A DNA stretch of 64,000 bases. It comes from Stropharia rugosoannulata. Its lineage: Eukaryota > Basidiomycota > Agaricomycetes > Agaricales > Strophariaceae. The position numbers and the translations under genes are program-made. The number at the start of each line of letters is the position of its first letter. Position 1 is the first letter of the stretch. Positions 39,995-52,093 of this stretch are shown here, piece after piece. Under the pieces are notes generated by a model. That model ran no database searches. It saw nothing but the letters and a program-made list of their open reading frames with translations, and was not told the DNA's origin. The stretch covers positions 1,240,001 through 1,304,000 of the forward strand of contig JANCIK010000011.1 in NCBI GenBank assembly GCA_028532985.1, read 5' to 3'.

Positions 39995-40673
39995 GATGAC
40001 TTTTGCTATGTCGATGTGTGCATGTTGTTTCTCTTAAATATTGGGACGGACGACCGGTGGTCACTGAGACGAGAACAATCCACGCGGACGAATACCGCGA
40101 AAACTGTAGAAGATTCGATGCTATCTTGGAGAACCGTCTGACTTCTGTCAATACTGTTTCACTTCAACCAGATGGTCGGCACTTGCAAAACTACGAAACC
40201 ATGATGAGTGTACAGGCTACACCTCAGCGTGTACCTCGAGAATCAATGTCCTGTCAAGATGTCGCTGAAGATAGAAAACCAAATGTGGCACGGAAAAATA
40301 ACAGAATAATTCTGCCCATAAATGGTGGGGAGAGCTGGTGTCATCCGATCCGCATCCATGAACAGAAGACCGGACTTGGAATGACTAAATAGAGGTAGCG
40401 TGTAACGCTGGAGCTGCGGAACGGAGTGTCAGTAAGACCAGAACAATTGTATCACAACACTTGTCCGTGCCTGACTAAATTTATACAGAAGAACAGCACA
40501 TACTTGCACACACACACACAGATATAACCATGTTGTAAATAGTCCTTTGAGTTGCCTTCGGGCCGAGCTTGAGTACTTGAGTTCTTAAGTGTCCTTTGAG
40601 CCGTTAACTTGGACAGTCAAATAATTCATAGCTTCATAGGGAGAAATGGCAGTATCGAAATCAGAAAATATCG
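39995..40673. other. Intergenic region with CA microsatellite
   Basis: About 680 bp upstream of copy 2 and downstream of the Trp-rich gene. It contains seven CA units at 40507-40520. A plus-strand frame at 40003-40392 has no family features. Confidence 0.5.
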
Positions 40674-41285
40674 TTATGTATCCACAGGGTGCCTCCAGCC
40701 GATTTCATGTCCATTTTCCATCGTAGGTTCCAGGAATCCGCGAAACATCCAGCAGTCGTATTCTCCGCCATCGGCCCTGGACTTGAACTTTGACTGATCC
40801 TGAGACCAGCGCATGCCGTATCCCTCCTGCACGCGGACCTCATAGACGAGCACCTTGTGTGGCAGCCAGTGTAGATTGCGCCATGACCCGCCGTTCATGA
40901 TCTTCCAAAAGAGCTTGACCGCACCCTCGTTGATAACGGCCACCGGACCCTGAGCTTGACCCCACCAGCCGGTACTGGCTGCTCCAGATTGAGAGCGGTG
41001 AGCATGCTTTGACCAAGCGCGCCCGCCCGCTGTTAGTCCGGTGCGGTTCGGAACCAGATATGCGTTGTAGCACATTTCAGTCGTAGGTGGGAAGCTTCCC
41101 GTGGCTGAACCAGTGGTATATGCCAGCCCGTATGCAAGATGAGAAAAGACAGGGCTGCGCTCGAAGTCCTCATCACCCTCAGTTGGATGATTCTCATCGG
41201 CTTCAGTCGCATTCGGGTGAAGGTGGCGCTGTAGAATACTGGCCACTCGCTCGCGCAGGCCGTGAGCTTCAGGCAATTCAGACAT
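40674..41285 (-). CDS. Trp-rich conserved-looking protein, unknown function
   Basis: A single uninterrupted frame of 203 residues from the ATG at 41285 (MSELPEAHGLRERV). An in-frame ATG further upstream, near 41455, would add a Cys-rich leader that looks less protein-like. The C-terminal half is unusually rich in Trp and Gly: STGWWGQAQGPVAV, GGSWRNLHWLPHKVLVYEVR, EGYGMRWSQD, FRGFLEPTMENGHEIGWRH. This pattern of spaced aromatics and a final G-H-E-x-G-W-R-H reads like a compact beta domain. I do not recognise the family. It is divergent from the urea transporter gene. Confidence 0.6.
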   Translation of the reverse strand: MSELPEAHGLRERVASILQRHLHPNATEADENHPTEGDEDFERSPVFSHLAYGLAYTTGSATGSFPPTTEMCYNAYLVPNRTGLTAGGRAWSKHAHRSQSGAASTGWWGQAQGPVAVINEGAVKLFWKIMNGGSWRNLHWLPHKVLVYEVRVQEGYGMRWSQDQSKFKSRADGGEYDCWMFRGFLEPTMENGHEIGWRHPVDT

Positions 41286-42301
41286 GCCACAACAGCAAGG
41301 GTCAACGAGCGCAACGAGCGGCAGCACTGGGGCATTGGAATCACAGCTGGGTACGGGTGTACGACTATCCGACAAATTTGCGTTATCGTTATAGCCCCTC
41401 GACTCTGCAGCGACGCCAAAGTATGCCGAACATTCACAAGTGCAGATCGGTGCCATTCTCACAGACAGTTGACGTGAAGGATTTCCCGATGGACACCTAA
41501 GTGTTGACAGTAATTCAGTAGACCGAAACTACTGTAGTCGCACTGCCAGCTGTACCCCTGTTTTGGTCGCATGTACTTTTGAAACCTGCAGTAAACCTTC
41601 TTGAATAAACAAATTCCAAGGAACTTGGTCGAGTTCAATAGCCCAGAGAGTATGATCGCAGCAGCCCCATGTTGAAGTTCGTGGGAGACAACAAGTCCAT
41701 GATGCGGGAAAATTTGTGTTATTTTTGAACAGAATAGGATCACCTGACCCCCAAATTTGTCCTCGGAAGTTGTTGTAATGACTTGACAGACCGCTATCTC
41801 GAAGCCCAACGACACATTCTCGCTTTTCATATAGCGCAACTTGCTTTCCACTGCTGTATGCGCGCATAAAGCTCAGATAATTACTACCACTTGGAATGCA
41901 TGACCCAGTCGACCGTACGCTGCAAATAGTCGATTGCAACCTAAAGCCGCCACCAAGCCGCCACTTGGACTTCATACGACATTCGCTGCGACTTCTTTAG
42001 GGCTGTCATGACCTTGGCCCACGCTGAAATTTAGATATATATTGGGCGCCAGTCTGTATGTATACGTCTAATGGGGTTGCTAATCAGTACGCGATTATGG
42101 AATGGCACAAATGTTCCTGCTTCTATCTGCTTATCGTGGTTCTGGGAATAGCATTGAGATAACATTCTTATAAGGGACATCGCTTCTGACGCTCGTGTGC
42201 TTGACCTTTCCCGCATCTGTATTTCTGCTCGGACTTCTTGCTTCTAGCACTAGCTCAACTTGAAGTGGTTAATCCGTCCTCGCGAATTTGCCTCTACAAG
42301 T
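41286..42301. other. Divergent promoter region of Trp-rich gene and DUR3
   Basis: About 1 kb. A minus-strand frame at 41459-41851 has no recognisable features. The DUR3-proximal 180 bp carry GATA cores (separate entry). Confidence 0.45.
42123..42162 (+). promoter_or_regulatory. GATA-factor site cluster before DUR3
   Basis: TATC at 42124-42127, TTATC at 42131-42135 (GATAA on the other strand) and GATAA at 42158-42162 lie 140-178 bp before the ATG. Fungal urea transporters are commonly under AreA/Nit2-type GATA activators during nitrogen limitation; the link here is inference. Confidence 0.35.
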
Positions 42302-45229
42302 ATGTCGGAAACGGTACTCCCACAGGGTGCCGGATATGGAGTTGGTGAGACCACTTCCCTAATAGAGTATTCAACGGCTAACTAATTGTCGTCAACGGTG
42401 CTTCAGTCGTTGGTGAGTTGTTCGGCGTAGACATTGCAAATAATCATGATTGAAAGGATCTCCGACAGGGATTGGCCTCTTCTTCAGTGCGTTTATGCTG
42501 GTAATCACTGCCATTCAGGCAAGATATACCGCATTTTCGCCGAAGAGCTCAGAAGAGTTCACCAGCGCTTCAAGAAGTGTAAAACCTGGCTTGATCGCTT
42601 CCGGTATTGTATCTGCTTGGACGTGGGCAGCGACATTGGTAAGCCCTGTTTACTTATTTTGCAAGCGACGAGCCGTGCTTACATGGGCTTAGCTGCAAAG
42701 CAGTGCCGTTGCGTATAAGTATGGTACGGATTCCTCTTTGTTTGCTTGTGACTCACTGATTAACTAAACGAAACAGGTATCAGTGGGCCCTGGTGGTATG
42801 GCGGTATGGCAAATTTATCTAGTTTTATGGGACGTTGTAGGGCTTACTCGATAACTAGCCGGCGCAACTGTCCAAGTATTGTTATTTGCCATGGTACGTC
42901 ATTCTCAGCGTCCCGTCTTAGCTACTGCTGAAGATTCCGTCATAGCTTGCCGCCAAGCTAAAGTTGAATGCACCCTACGCGCATACATGGCTTGAGATTG
43001 TCGGAGCGCGATGGGGAAAGACGGCACATCTTGTTTTCATGTTTTTCGGGTAGGGGACCTCCTAATGACTGGATTAATGCATCTCCTGTAACGGTTTTTA
43101 TTGTTTCAGGCTTGCAACAAATGTGATTGTCAGCTCTATGTTGATCCTAGGAGGGTCAGCTACGGTGACCGATCTGACAGGGATGAGCACACTCGCTGTA
43201 CGTGCCAGCCTGGACTCTAAATATTACGAAGTACTTATTATAAGAACATTTAGGCTTGCTTCCTCATTCCAATTGGTGTTGCTATTTATGTTGTAGTTGG
43301 AGGGATGCGCTCTACCCTTCTCTGTGACTAGTAGGTCTGGATTCAATCCCTGAAGCATATACTTATCTGCGTCGCAACGGCAGCACACACACCACAGTTC
43401 TCTTCGCAATCATCCTGACCTTTGTCTTTACGGTATACGCAACCAGTGATAAGATAGGAAGTCCCAGGAGGATGCACGACTTGCTCAGCATCCAGTCGGC
43501 TATGAACCCCGTACCAGGCAACGCGCACGGCTCGTATCTTACCATAAGGTCCAAAAACGGGCTCATTTTCGGCGTGATCAACATAATCGGCAATTTCGCA
43601 ACTGTCTTCCAGGACCAAGCATATTGGCAGCGCGCGATCGCAAGTAGGCCTGCGAGCACTGTGAAGGCATACCTCCTTGGCGGCCTCGCATGGTTCGCCA
43701 TTCCCTTTACCCTTGCGACGACTTTAGGTCTCGCTGCCGTTGCTTTGCGCGGGGACCCGGACATGAGGCCACTGTCAGCAGCGGACGTCTCCGCGGGCTT
43801 GCCCGCCGCCGCTGCAGCAGCAGCGCTACTCGGCAAGGCAGGTGCTGCGGCCTTACTCGTTCTTCTTTTTTTGGCTGTCACTAGCGCGTGCTCCGCCGAG
43901 CTGATCGCTGTGTCTTCTTTACTTACCTATGATGTATACAAGGTGCGTACGGATAACACAAATACCATCGTTGCGAAAGTATTCTAACTCACGATATCAC
44001 AGACCTATATCAACCCAAAAGCTACCGAGGAACAAATCCTCCGCGTCGGCCATTATGCGGTAAGATTTATTGTGCCAAGAATATCTGACCAAGATAACGA
44101 ACAATGTGCAGGTAGCATTCTATGCGATAATATGCGGACTCGCAGGACTGATATTCTTCTACATTGGTGTCTCAATGGGATGGCTCTATGTACGTCGTCC
44201 TAGGTCCATCATTAGTGGCCCATAAACTGCACTAGCACGGGCGCTAATATTTTTCACCACAGACATTTATGGGCGTCATCCTCGGATCTGGTGTCGTACC
44301 AATTGCGCTGTGCATTACCTGGAGTAAAGCAAACAAGTGGGGCTGTATTACAGGCGCCATCTCAGGATTCGCGGCTGGCATCATTGCCTGGCTTGTCACC
44401 ACCTCGACACTAAATGGTGGCGTAATCAATGTTGTGGTGCGTACTTCAGCTGCCTCGATCATTTCTTGAAACACCACGTACTGATTTTTATCTTAGACAA
44501 GCGGAGGTGATTTCGAGATGTTGGCCGGAAATCTGGCGTCTATTGGAGTTGGTGCAATTGTCGCCGTCGTAGCGTCTTTGATTGTGAGTCCAATTGGAGC
44601 GGTTCAACTAACCTCGCACTGTATTTACAAGACTGAACGCAACAGTGGCCAGAAGACTTTAACTGGGAGACTACACGGGCCATCAATCGGCCCGGACGCC
44701 AACGCGCAGAAAAAGTAGCTGATAGGGAGAGTATAGAGAAGCAAGCTGAGAATGAGAAAGAGTCTGCGTCTGTAAACTCAAGTTCAATAGAATCCGACGA
44801 AGACAACGAACTGGACCCTGTTGCATTGAAAAAGGCGTTCAAATTTGCGACTTATTCTTCACTTGGACTGGTAAGTAGCATGTGTATATATGCAGCCCTA
44901 CACACGCTGATGTCTTACAGTTTGTCGTCCTAATTCTCCTTATCCCCCTTCCTTTGTTCTTCTCCTCGCACATATACGGTGTTTCAGGACTGACAGGATG
45001 GGTGGCTGTGGGTATTGCATGGACGTTCGTATCGGCCATCTCTGTGGTTATTTATCCACTATACGAGTCTCGCGCTGCGCTGAGACAAATTATGAGGGGA
45101 ATGTATAAGGTATGAGCTGTTGATTCTATTTTCATTCGCCTTGATTGAGATACTTCTCCCACTCAGGATATCTTTACGAAGGAAAGCGGGAAATTTGTTT
45201 CGTCTCGCTCAGCAGCTGTGACAGCATAA
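42302..45229 (+). CDS. DUR3: Urea transporter, DUR3 type (sodium:solute symporter superfamily)
   Basis: Seventeen exons keep phase: 42302-42344, 42407-42412, 42469-42638, 42693-42723, 42777-42803, 42859-42893, 42946-43049, 43110-43197, 43254-43330, 43384-43942, 44003-44059, 44112-44189, 44263-44436, 44497-44583, 44646-44870, 44921-45109, 45167-45229; 670 residues. The start ETVLPQGAGYGVVVGIGLFF matches DUR3. SAWTWAATLLQSSAVAYKYG, SGPWWYG, TWLEIVGARWG, and NIIGNFATVFQDQAYWQRAI are family blocks; about 15 hydrophobic helices follow. An acidic, Ser-rich cytosolic loop (KESASVNSSSIESDEDNE) precedes the last two helices. It imports urea (and polyamines in yeast) by proton symport at the plasma membrane. 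Exon 2 is a 6-nt microexon. Confidence 0.94.
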
Positions 45230-45554
45230 TCGCTTCTAACTCTCTCCATTTTTCATTGTATAATATTGCTCTTACTGTCTGTTAAGCTTTAAGCTTTAAG
45301 TATCAACGACCTTTCATGAAATACATAATGTCAACCCTCGATGCACATTGCATCTATGTCCAACAGTTGTGACTTAAGGACCAGCGAGAAAATAGAATCA
45401 TAGGTAAATACATGAATTTGGACTCGCCGATGTTCTGACCCTAGGGGTCGGTATGATATTGTACACTTTTGCTCACATCGACCTGGACCGCACATGCTTG
45501 CGCGCTTCCCCGAGAGGTCTATCATAGTACCCATGAAAACGTTAGTCACAGCCT
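45230..45554. other. Convergent intergenic region
   Basis: About 325 bp between the stops of DUR3 and the DUF6534-like gene. A short TTAAGCT repeat lies at 45282-45300. Confidence 0.5.
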
Positions 45555-47507
45555 TCACGCTTGCTTATTACTCACATCAATAGGTACTGGAGATCGTAAC
45601 GGAGTATTAAACCAATCTATAGCTGTCACCGGAGCCGCACGAGCATGTCTGAAATGCTGCCGTGTATTGAGCCTTAAGAAATAAATTGATAATTTCAATC
45701 AGAAGTTAGTGAAAAGTGAACTGGGACTTACGATGTCAAGAGGGAATTTGCGTATACTGTAAAAGTGTGTAAGTAGAGTAGAACTTGAGATTATAATGAT
45801 TGGCGCACATTTTGCAATAGCAAAGTGAATGCCCAAAAAGACAAGGCCGCTGTGCATTGCCAGCCACTGAACCGGATGAAATTAGAAAAAACACAGTTAT
45901 AATGCTCAACATAGAAGGTCTACATACACATGTCATTGCCGAGACTGTGGTGACTCTGGAAAGATAAATCAATTAAAAATCATCATCGTTTCAGAGCTTG
46001 AAGGAAGGGAGCAATAGTAAGCGCCTACCCTGTCAGTGTGCCAATTTCAAACGTGTACATGATGCTTGTGTCAATGATCCAATTCAGACTGGTGAGAAAA
46101 TGTTTAAGAGTGACCCCAATTAGACGTGGAATAATCAAGTAAATGTGCACCTACCGGGAGGATGAATCCGAGGTCTTGGACTTCTTTAAAAGAAAGAAAA
46201 GCATGCTGGTAATAAGAACGTCCACGATGGATGAAAATGCGAGACCAAGCGAGAACAGAAACTAAATCGTCGCGTTCAGTGATAGAGGAAGTTGAAATAG
46301 TAATTGGCCAATACGCACCCGATAGTCGAATCTGGCCTTGAAAAGCGAGAGGCTTTTCAACTTGATCCTGAATATTTTGGATTAATTTGACTCAATGTGA
46401 TATCAATAAAGGATCGGTACATTTCTACACTAGAAACTAATATGTGTCAATACACGTCGGACTCTATGAGTCAGTAGATGACAGATACCTGTGGCACATC
46501 CTGTCGAGAGGTTGATAGTCAATCTCAAGATTTTTATGAAGGCTCATTCACATACCCAGCCTGGCTAACGATAATACCACCTTTCACATATCGGATGTCA
46601 GTAATATGCAATAGGTTAAGTGGTTGTTGTACATACCACCGGGGCAACGAGATACCATTTGTGGTGGCTTACTAAAATTAGATCTGATTAGAACTTGTAT
46701 ACGAATAGTAATCAAGACTTACGCCGGTAAATGCGATGTGCAAAAAAACTGGGTAGGTTTAACCACAGCTCAGAAATAAGTATGCATGCGCTTGGACTGA
46801 AGATGAAGCATACCAGTGGGACATGACTGTGACAGTTGCCTGTAACCCAGAAAAATTTGCCGAAATGATCAGTACCTATTCGGATCTCTTCTGCACCGGA
46901 ATACTAACCGTTACCACAACCGTTAGCTAGAAATTCAGTCGGATTGCATTAGTTTCCCCGTGGGTAAGAAAGCAGTACAACGTACTGCGGTAGGTCTGTT
47001 ACACCTATGTCGTAAGATGATGCAAATCGCTAGCAGAGCTTCTGTGGCATACTCACACAGGGATATGATCCACATAAGATGGATCCGCAAAATGAGCTAC
47101 CATGAAGTCCCACGCAGAGGCCCAGACCAATATAGTGTGTGTTATATCAACAGCCCTATTCCAGATGGTATCAGCTCTCTAGGAGCACCGTGGAGCACTG
47201 AGTACTTGAGTGACCTACCAAACGGCAAGGACCTAGTAGTCCAAATTCAGTTTTAAGACAGCTCAGTTAAACGTTGAATATTTGAATGTCTAACTCACCA
47301 AAGCTTTAAGGGATGCTTTATCCTTTGGGAAAAGCTTGAAATAAAGTACAACTTGGAGGGCCACAAATCCAGAGAACCTGAAAGACATGATCCCCAAAAT
47401 ATTAACTGATAGAAGCTGTGTTAGACATACGAGCTGTGTTAGACATACGTTGAGGCAATTAGTGCACCCAATAGAACAGCCCCATAAGACATTGAGTACG
47501 ACTCCAT
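45555..47507 (-). CDS. DUF6534-like seven-transmembrane protein, hyper-fragmented gene
   Basis: Exons on the complement: 47449-47507, 47299-47377, 47059-47178, 46909-46926, 46814-46839, 46723-46748, 46637-46671, 46552-46580, (46489-46500 optional), 46319-46367, 46155-46261, 46029-46088, 45928-45955, 45809-45866, 45732-45756, 45555-45672; about 278-282 residues. The reading fits the mushroom DUF6534 plan: LLGALIAS, then QVVLYFKLFPKD, HTILVWASAWDFMVAHF, CFFAHRIYR, WYLVAPV, LFSLGLAFSSIVDVLIT, MYTFEIGTLTG, and the family end WLAMHSGLVFLGIHFAIAKL then YANSLLTSLNTRQ. Helices span most exons. Role unknown, thought to be receptor-like. Most exons are under 60 nt. The exon 8-10 junction closes only with the GTGAAT donor after 46552. 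Confidence 0.78.
47414..47449. repeat. Perfect 18-bp tandem duplication at an intron 5' end
   Basis: Two identical 18-bp copies, 47414-47431 and 47432-47449, each starting agctgtgttag. On the minus strand each copy carries a GTATGT donor for intron 1 of the DUF6534-like gene. Use of the inner copy would read into a stop. Confidence 0.85.
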
Positions 47508-49259
47508 GTTTGCGATAGTGACAGAACGCAGTCGAGTCTAGGCCTCAATCGTGCGGTGTTCCGGATGATGACAGTGCAGCTTCCTCGACTTACACCCGTT
47601 ATATATATCAGAACGTTTCCGATGCAGGGTACATTAAAACTTGGAGTGCATAGCTCATTCAGTACATAACATCAATAACTGAGTTGATCTAAACCCTTCT
47701 ATTGGGCAGCTGACATCACGATGAGCGGAAGTGAAGAGTCATATCACATATCGCCTCCACGCTGATGGGAGCCAGAAGAGATGTCCTTGATACATCAGCA
47801 TCTCTAAGTACAGATACTGAATTAAATCCACATTCTTTGAGAGCGTAAAAAATCCGAGATAGCATAAGCGGTGCCACGCACTCTCGAACCTTGTACTTTT
47901 GCACTGAAAATATTTGAACATTATGTAACTGGCTTGCCTTTAACCATACTTTAGCTAAACTTTAGAAGGAGTTGTAGCGCTCGGCCCACCTACTTGGTAA
48001 AAATATACAATGCCACGGTGACTATTAATAGAGCGGTGCGGTGATATCGTATTCGCAATGATCCATTCGAAGCCATCTTATAACATGATTTTTACTCTAA
48101 TTGGTTTAGCGAGATGTCTACTGGGAGAAAGTAACAGCGTACCATCATCTACATCATTATGACTTTGGGTCCATATCTAGGTAGTCGAATATGGAGTCCC
48201 ACAGGTTAAAGGGGCCCAGTGCTTTGCACAGCAATTAAATTGATTCACTTCACAAGGGTACCCCGAGATTCAGATGCAGTCGTTACTAGTTAGTAGCTGT
48301 AATACGAGCATAGATATAGTACAAAACTGTGCTAGTAATATAAGGTATTTTATACCATATGCTTTCTTTTTTTCCGTTTTGCTCGTTGACACTGTCTGAG
48401 CTTGGATAGAGCAGTAGGAAGTAGTAAGTTAACCGCAATATCAGGGTACAGTGATAGTTATAGAATAAGGGATCCCAACCCACCTCGGTATGGTGATCAA
48501 GAAAAGTTCAAAACAAGTTTCTTGTGTAAGTCGAATGAGGTTGCTTTGAGGTTGCTTTTGAGATTGCGAGGCATGCGAGATCAACCGAAGTTCCCACGAC
48601 AGCCGGAATCAGCCGATCCTAGCATTGTGTCACACCTTTTACTGTTCGCAAGGCTGTCCTTGTCCGCCTTCCACCGCGTGCGCTACCCAAGTTCCAAGCT
48701 TCAGAATGCATCGTATCGGAACAGCATTATATGTCTAGATCCGCTACGTGGAGTAGACGGTTTGATCAAGCTGTCTATTTAAGCACCAGCGCTCAAGCTA
48801 AAGACTCAATTAGTACCTCTCAGGACATGGACAGTGGACACTTCACACCCACACAGGTCATTCGTCGACACTGTTCGATTTTAAACATATTTCAACCATT
48901 GAGACCTTCGGAGCGTTTGTCAGTGACCCAATTAACCAGAGCGACACAGGACTACGACATCTGCCCAACCCAATTCACACTGCTCTATTTCTGTACAGGA
49001 CACGACAGATATGTAGCTCCCCCTGTTTGTAAGAGTCATTGCTGATTGCAATAAAGATCATGCCACTGATGTATCCTGCTGCGAACTTAAAATATGAACG
49101 GTGCCGGCTCCTCTTCACTGAACGCCGGAAGCAGCACATGGCATATGATGCATCAAAATTTCCGAGCGTCAAATATTTATATGTGGTATACTACAAGTGT
49201 GTAAAAGGCCACTGACCTTCGAGCATGCTCATCGCATTATGAGTCTCTCGAGCAATATT
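47508..49259. other. Gene-poor interval
   Basis: About 1.75 kb. A run of TATATATA near 47600 (minus strand, about 95 bp upstream of the ATG) may be the promoter of the DUF6534-like gene. The plus frame 48402-48782 has no features I trust. Confidence 0.45.
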
Positions 49260-49352
49260 TCACTCCTGTTTAAACGTAAACACGTCCACAGCCCACAGAA
49301 TCATTGCAACTGCGCCTAAGGCGAACATTTGGGAGGTGGAGACTACTGGTAC
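49260..49352 (-). pseudogene. Possible relic exon of a 7TM protein
   Basis: Read on the minus strand this stretch codes a clean membrane helix (MFALGAVAMILWAVDVFT) preceded by V-V-S-T-S-Q, and ends at a stop. The pattern recalls the second helix of mushroom 7TM proteins such as that at 12629. I found no matching exons around it, so it may be a decayed gene or chance. Confidence 0.25.
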
Positions 49353-50058
49353 GGTATGTGATAAGTTACAATAATGATTAGAAATAAGTTTACCCGATCT
49401 TGCAAATGACAGATGTTTTTGAGAATCACTGTTTCCATTTCAACATTCTACTTCATACTTACTAGTACAAACAACGCCTCAGATGTATGTAATGTATTCG
49501 CTTTCTTTTTTCAGAACTTGTTCCTATTACTCCCTTCGGATTACGTCCTCGTCGGATTAAAGGCTAAACATCAAACACACCGCTGAGTGATTTGACATGA
49601 GCCGTTGTTTTGATTTTAACAGTATACAGTTGCCTGGAGTAGAATCCCGGCCGATCAGCTCTTGTTATGCAGACGAGGGCGGTACAGAATAAGGAAGGAG
49701 TATTAATGTTCTAGTGCACTGACATAGTGCTGCGCAGGTAGTGGCGGCGTCGGTGGGCCGCCGAGCTTGACCGAGAAAAACGTTCGACCATGGTGGTTTC
49801 ATCACACCAACAACAGCAACAGGAACCATAGTGAGAGACCGATAATCTATAGAAAGAACCTTGAGAATGCTAATGTATTCCCTGTGGTAATATCAGCGTT
49901 CGCTGTATCACTGCTTCTTTTGAATGTTCATCATGATCACATCAGTATATTTTCGCGCAAAACCCACGAACCGGCGCAGTTATATAAAACGACACTATCG
50001 TTGCATGACCCGTGGTATCTCTCCTTTCTTGGGGTGGTCGACCCACTATCAGAGCAGG
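49353..50058. other. Promoter-side interval of 7TM paralogue 1
   Basis: About 700 bp; the right end holds the TATA box below. No gene recognised. Confidence 0.4.
49981..49988 (+). promoter_or_regulatory. TATA box of 7TM paralogue 1
   Basis: TATATAAA, 71-78 bp before the ATG at 50059. Confidence 0.45.
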
Positions 50059-51545
50059 ATGAGCCAGACGTTGACCATTCCACTTCCGTCAGGCGGCACT
50101 CTCACTATCGATAGCTCTCAACTGCCTAGTCCCCTAATACTCGTGTCGCCACAACAGGCTCAGCAATTCAATAATGCTCTTTATATTCACATTGCTGCAA
50201 CGGGGGTAAGGATTCCGTAAATTTAACTGCGTGATCACATAAGTAACAGAAAGTGTAAGCGCAGATTTATGTATGGGATATACTCAACAACCTGCGGAAT
50301 GACTTCAAACTCATTACTGAGCACAAAATCCGACTCCCAACAATTCTTTATTTCGTAATCAGGTTGGACCACATCTCTGGCGTCCAATTAACAAATTATT
50401 TACTCTTTTATACAGACTAAGTTTGTTGTTCTACACCATCGGTAAAGCTGTTCTGCTCAGTAAGCACCTCAGTCTCACTTCTGGATCTCGATGAAGTGGA
50501 TTCTGAAAAATGTTACTACTAGCTGCGCAGATTGAAGACTGCGATGAGCTCGAGATTTTCCTGAACGTATCACTCATAACGACTGTGAGCGGACTAACAA
50601 CATTCTTCTACCTTCGGATCGTCACCGTGTACAATAAAAACCCATACATCATCGCCTGCTTTGGCACAACATGGTTGTCGACACTGGCCCTTATAGGAAC
50701 GGTCTTTCTGTCGTTCACCGCTACCCATTTCAGCGCCTCAGGCATAACTACTAAATACTGCCACGAGAATGTTGGTGAACATTTCAACTTGATCGGCACG
50801 TTCATCGTACTGTTAGTCAACGACTTGCTCATCTACATCGCCATCTCCTACCGCATCTACCGCATCTTTCTTGACTACGACTTTCAGGTGAACTGGAAGA
50901 GGAAAATGGTTATTCTACTCTTTGGGACGTCCCTTCCTGTGGAATCAAAAATCGTGCTCCTGGAAAGCCAGCTTTATTGCTTGTGAGTAGCGCCACTGTT
51001 AGCTATAAACCAATGCACCTCAAACAATGGGTTTCATTCTCTGTATATGTGTGCTCATCTCTATATCCAGGATCGTTGTATTCAGCAAAATATTCATAGT
51101 GACAATGGTCGCCATCGACCGCCAGAAAAACTCGATGTACATCATCTGCCACCTGGTACTAACCACAGTGCTGTCCTCGCGAGTGTACCGCGAACTGCGG
51201 CAGATTGGCGTCGAGCCACAGCACCGGACAGACTTCCAGACCGGGAACCTGACGTCGGCCGAGTTCGGAGGCAGGGCAGGGCACTCGACCGGGCACTCAG
51301 ACAGAGCAGAACGCTCGTTACAGGAGAGGGGGTCGCGGAAGACGGCAGAGATAGAAGACGACTTTTCGTCGATAGGTGGCACGACGACGCGGTCGACTGG
51401 CCTCGATAACTCTTCTTTCCTTGAAGGAAATCGGCTGAGCGACGACTTCAATGCGCGCACATTGCGCTGTGGTAAAGACGACCGGAGTAACCACAGCAAG
51501 AACGCCCGGCGGTTCGATGAGGCGGAAGTTATGAACCGAGTGTGA
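50059..51545 (+). CDS. Fungal 7TM protein, paralogue 1 of 3
   Basis: Exons 50059-50205, 50265-50362, 50416-50459, 50523-50982, 51071-51545 keep phase; 407 residues. The N-terminus is polar (SQTLTIPLPSGGTLTIDSS). Exon 2 codes VWDILNNLRNDFK, a block typical of this mushroom 7TM family (W-D-x-L-N-N-L). Exon 4 opens with the E-D-C position and holds helices such as TWLSTLALIGTVFLSF and LIGTFIVLLVNDLLIYIAI, ending SKIVLLESQLYCL at a splice site shared with paralogue 2. The cytosolic tail is long, charged and Ser-rich, with DFQTGNLTSAEF. Function unknown; receptor-like topology. Exon lengths 98 and 44 recur in the paralogues at 55048 and 59507. Confidence 0.8.
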
Positions 51546-52093
51546 ACCGCACCCCAGCCGCACCCGTGTCTGATATTCGAACTTATGTGCGAATAGCCTC
51601 CTCTTTCTTCAAATGATAATCATGACACCAGGGCATACCTGGTTTATGCAGAGGAGCCAACGCAAAAGTACGTGGTCGCGACGATTACTACGTTGAAATC
51701 GTGTTTTTTTTTTTGCAAGTCGCAATTCAAGCGGAGTTCAAATGTATCATTAGCTTATTATTATGTAATCGATAGGATAAACCATGTAAATTAGTCACTG
51801 TTACATTGCTGCTGTCCGCTACCTGCACTGACGATGTGCAAAGTTCAAACGCTGCGAGAAAAATATAGAATATAGCAAGTTACAGGCTGTTCCAAGACTT
51901 GGCGCGTGTTGGCTCAACAGTCAAAGTCAGCATAGGACAACGGACGCCAGGGAGCCCTCCAAGACGAAAATAATCATGACATGGCTACTATGGCTACAAT
52001 TCATGTTGGCAATCATAAACGAATCGTAAATATGCGTAGTAAAGTAAGTATCTACAGAATAACGATGCAGCAACAAGAAATAACGGTGCGCAT
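51546..52093. other. Convergent intergenic region with poly-T
   Basis: About 550 bp between the stops of 7TM paralogue 1 and the antiporter. It contains an 11-nt T run at 51704-51714. Confidence 0.5.

Noticed and set aside
40674..41462. Longer start for the Trp-rich protein
   Set aside because: The extra leader is Cys-rich and irregular; the ATG at 41285 gives a natural protein start.
50416..50441. 26-nt version of exon 3 in 7TM paralogue 1
   Set aside because: A GTAAAG donor exists at 50442, but the 44-nt version ending at 50459 matches both paralogues exactly.
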